Part shown: one piece after another, positions 61,779 to 64,000 of the stretch
Position numbering within the stretch: position 1 is the stretch's first letter
Layout: each line of letters begins with the position of its first letter
Assembly (NCBI GenBank): GCA_016789105.1
Contig: JAEURN010000010.1
Span: 172,199 to 236,198, forward strand
Length of the DNA stretch: 64,000 nt
Reading direction: 5' to 3'
DNA from: Armatimonadota bacterium
Lineage (GTDB): Bacteria > Armatimonadota > Fimbriimonadia > Fimbriimonadales > Fimbriimonadaceae
Notes under the pieces: model-generated
What the model was told of the DNA's origin: nothing
The model's input: only the letters and a program-made list of their open reading frames with translations
The model's database searches: none
Made by a program: the position numbers and the translations under genes

Positions 61779-62960
61779 GTGATTGGCGAGTACGCGGACC
61801 CGGCCCTGCTGGATCGTGACAGACCATATATCCGGCTTACGAATGAACCGGGAGCTAGTTTCCACTTCGTGTATCTGGCCGAGCTAGAACCGCTCTTAGC
61901 CGGAGCCTTTCTGAAATCTAAGGGTAGCCGTCTCCATCGCGGTGACCCGATCCAAACCCGGATGTCCGGAAGACTTCTGAAGGTAGTGGATAGTGATGGA
62001 AACGTCGCCGACGCCTCGAATATCAACTGGACCTGGCCAGTGGAAACTTCGTGGACGGATTTGGGACCATGCTTCGGACCACAAGAGATCACTTTCACGT
62101 TCAGCGATAAGCGCGGCAGTAGAGCTAAGTACGGGGCAACATTCATTTGCCCTCCAGAGCATGGATACCATTTTGAGACGAGATTTGTGTCTCAACAACT
62201 GCAGGAGCACCTGTCCCGACGAGAGTATGGAGAAGTGATCGCGCATCAAGTAGCTCCATTTTTTCTAATAGACGACCTGCTGGTCGGCTTCAACTATTTT
62301 CTGGAGAAGATTGGGCTGAAGAGCAAAGATCAACGCGACCCCATTGATTCTCGAATTCAAAGTTATCTAAAGCGCCAGTTCACAGCGATGACTCTCTATG
62401 CAGCGCACACGTCGGATAGGGATTTGATTGCAAGACGGCTGTATGGAATCAGTGATCGCTTGCACATTGCCCTTGCTTCAATTGTTCGCTGTTTGCCGGA
62501 AATCGCACAGCGCGGAAACGCGGTTGCCACAGACTTTGTAGTGACCCAAGTATGGAATCTTTTTCCAGCGGACGCCCCTGATCCAAGACAATATGAAAAG
62601 ACGCCTCAAGCCCAGAATCGGAGCAACACGGATGCCAGCAAATCGCCACCATCCCCCGAACAGACCCGGAATCGCGAAAGCATTCAGGAGAAAGACCGAA
62701 TCAGCAAGGCAGATGATGTCAACGAAACTGGACGAGTTACAGTTACGGCCTTAACATCCGCTCTCAGCAGAAAGTTTCCTGGCGTTGCTCCTGCGGAAAG
62801 CGTCAACCAGATTTTCGTTTCGTCGGCTGATGACGAAGCAACAAAGCAGGATATTGCTATCGCACTGCGCTATCAATGTCCCAGTACTGCGGAGAGTCCT
62901 CACAGGTGGTTTGTTGAAATGCTTCCGAAAGCGCTTGCCTTGATCGCCCGGCAAACGTAA
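61779..62960 (+). CDS. Hypothetical protein, 393 residues, upstream of the restriction gene
   Basis: No recognised family. A GTG start is forced by an in-frame stop upstream with no other start. The N-terminal about 250 residues are mixed alpha/beta (RPYIRLTNEPGASFHFVYLA, QSYLKRQFTAMTLYAAHTSD). A polar linker rich in Ser, Asn and Gln follows (about 280-320), then a helical C-terminus of 70 residues (TKQDIAIALRYQCPSTAESP). The helical middle (SDRLHIALASIVRCLPEIAQ) hints at a nucleic-acid or protein scaffold. It is 147 bases upstream of the type III-like restriction gene and may belong with it. Confidence 0.6.
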   Translation: MIGEYADPALLDRDRPYIRLTNEPGASFHFVYLAELEPLLAGAFLKSKGSRLHRGDPIQTRMSGRLLKVVDSDGNVADASNINWTWPVETSWTDLGPCFGPQEITFTFSDKRGSRAKYGATFICPPEHGYHFETRFVSQQLQEHLSRREYGEVIAHQVAPFFLIDDLLVGFNYFLEKIGLKSKDQRDPIDSRIQSYLKRQFTAMTLYAAHTSDRDLIARRLYGISDRLHIALASIVRCLPEIAQRGNAVATDFVVTQVWNLFPADAPDPRQYEKTPQAQNRSNTDASKSPPSPEQTRNRESIQEKDRISKADDVNETGRVTVTALTSALSRKFPGVAPAESVNQIFVSSADDEATKQDIAIALRYQCPSTAESPHRWFVEMLPKALALIARQT

Positions 62961-63107
62961 GGGTCAAGTTCTGGAACTTGAGCGACTTGCAAGTCGGCTA
63001 CTTAGCAGCCCGGTAAACTACCTTGCAACTGCGCCTCTCCGGATTTCGCCACAGCCTGGGCAGGTTGTAGAAAACCGCCTAGAATGCGGGTTGAGACTTG
63101 TACAAAT

Positions 63108-64000
63108 ATGGCTGACCAATTCTTCAATCAACCAATACTAAACTCGCCGTACGATTATCCGGCGAGTCATTGGAAGCTGGATGAGTCCGGACAGCCGACT
63201 CAGGAGATCGTCGCACAGCGCAGGCGGGCGGACTTCATTACGCCTATCCCAAAGCCCAAGCTTAAGAAGAATCAACCGAAGCAGCAAGCCCTGGTGATGG
63301 ACGAGGGCTTGGGACTGTCTGACGAGAAGCAAGCCTACGACCACGCTGAGATCATCAACACCGTTCGTCGGGAAGTTGATCTCTGGAGGAAGATTAGCGA
63401 TCCGAACCGATGGGGAGTGACTCCGGAGACAGCCCGGTTGCTCCAACATTGGCGAAGCTACGAGTTCCAGGGAGTGCGACCGTTCTTCTGTCAGGTTGAG
63501 GCCGCCGAAACTGCGATTTGGCTGACGGAGGTCGCACCGAGCTACAAGGTCGGCAAAGACATTCTGGATCGACTGGAGCGAGTAAACACTGAGGCGAATC
63601 CTGGACTTCTACGGCTCGCCCTGAAGCTAGCAACTGGAGCAGGCAAAACCACCGTGATGGCAATGCTGATCGCGTGGCAGACGCTAAATGCCGTTAGACG
63701 CCCGAACTCCAAAAATTTCACCCGAGGTTTCCTCATCGTTGCCCCTGGGATCACGATCAAGGACCGATTGCGGGTTTTGATGCCGAATGACCCGGACAGC
63801 TATTACGCGGATCGGGAGCTTGTACCGGCTGACATGCTCGAAGACCTCCAGAAAGCGAAGATCGTAATCACCAACTATCACGCTTTTAAACTCCGGGAGC
63901 GAGTCGAAATTTCCAAGGGTGGGCGAGCCTTGCTCAAGGGGTACGGCGAAGACATTCAGACGCTGGAAACTGAAGGTCAAATGATCCAGCGCGTGATGCC
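63108..64000 (+). CDS. Type III-like restriction helicase (BPTD_3080-type), cut by the window edge
   Basis: About 297 N-terminal residues of a larger protein. MADQFFNQPILNSPYDYPAS then HWKLDESGQPT and ADFITPIPKPK match the start of the large restriction-type DEAD/DEAH proteins often annotated BPTD_3080 family. Walker A is KLATGAGKTTVMA, motif Ia IVAPGITIKDRLRVL, and IVITNYHAFKLRER leads to the DEAH region. The product should be a DNA-translocating restriction subunit paired with a methyltransferase, both beyond the edge. Reverse-strand frames over this stretch are shadows of this gene. Confidence 0.85.
   Translation, partial: MADQFFNQPILNSPYDYPASHWKLDESGQPTQEIVAQRRRADFITPIPKPKLKKNQPKQQALVMDEGLGLSDEKQAYDHAEIINTVRREVDLWRKISDPNRWGVTPETARLLQHWRSYEFQGVRPFFCQVEAAETAIWLTEVAPSYKVGKDILDRLERVNTEANPGLLRLALKLATGAGKTTVMAMLIAWQTLNAVRRPNSKNFTRGFLIVAPGITIKDRLRVLMPNDPDSYYADRELVPADMLEDLQKAKIVITNYHAFKLRERVEISKGGRALLKGYGEDIQTLETEGQMIQRVM

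Noticed and set aside
63138..63980. Minus-strand frames at the right edge
   Set aside because: Shadows of the plus-strand restriction helicase, which runs off the edge.
43223..64000. CRISPR array or cas genes next to the TPR-CHAT module
   Set aside because: I looked for evenly spaced direct repeats and Cas7-11/Cas1/Cas2 motifs and saw none, so the type III-E likeness is limited to the effector arm.
43223..64000. Second copy of the tRNA-Arg 3' end as attR
   Set aside because: No matching repeat of the tRNA end was seen before the window edge, so no right boundary is called.

Overview
The window looks like a chromosomal segment from an Armatimonadota bacterium, most likely of the Fimbriimonadia. 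This placement is inferred from the pseudopilin-like protein with a [20 protein letters not shown] start, the DUF1559-like style of its body, a GC-rich backbone, and a futalosine-pathway gene; no search was run. Positions 1-43222 are backbone. Positions 43223-64000 are an integrated mobile element that runs off the right edge.

Backbone, left to right. A truncated clpC (minus) is followed by a secreted protein of unknown function, an MCE-domain protein, rplI, a membrane GGDEF protein, an ECF sigma factor with a small zinc-binding anti-sigma-like partner, and a pseudopilin-like protein. Next come mqnE, dxr-rseP, a TIM-barrel protein, an aquaporin, two related Gly/Gln-rich Spy-like secreted proteins, tRNA-Ser(GGA) and a NIF3-like protein. 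Positions 18986-35305 hold ribosomal protein and elongation factor genes on the minus strand, split into four units: rpsL-rpsG-fusA, tuf-rpsJ, rplC-rplD-rplW-rplB, and [36 protein letters not shown]. Three non-ribosomal genes sit between rpsJ and rplC. Two opposite-strand, AT-richer genes, one of them broken, sit between rplB and rpsS. The usual order stops at rplE with a terminator. After this come a fasciclin-domain protein, an MscS channel, a large glycosidase-like protein, a thioredoxin-like secreted protein, folC and tRNA-Arg(CCT).

The mobile element starts at the 3' end of tRNA-Arg(CCT) with a tyrosine integrase. It carries an excisionase-like protein, a replication-relaxation protein and a TraD/VirD4-type ATPase; a replication block (split winged-helix Rep, candidate origin, Mrr-like nuclease, regulator); a RadC-like protein; a large serine recombinase; and the start of a type III-like restriction helicase. 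A pair of secreted proteins (alpha/beta hydrolase and beta-sandwich protein) is also cargo.

The most interesting part is 48892-53502: an XRE regulator, a 134-residue protein, a sigma-region-2 protein, a 271-residue protein and a TPR-CHAT caspase-like protease, the last four in overlapping genes. Three copies of one inverted repeat (ACTCTW-N3-WAGAGT) lie beside the regulator gene and over the -35 box of the promoter of the four-gene operon. The protease plus sigma pairing resembles the Csx29/Csx30/sigma output arm of type III-E CRISPR systems, but no CRISPR array or cas gene is visible here. I regard it as a candidate CRISPR-independent protease-sigma signalling or defence module.
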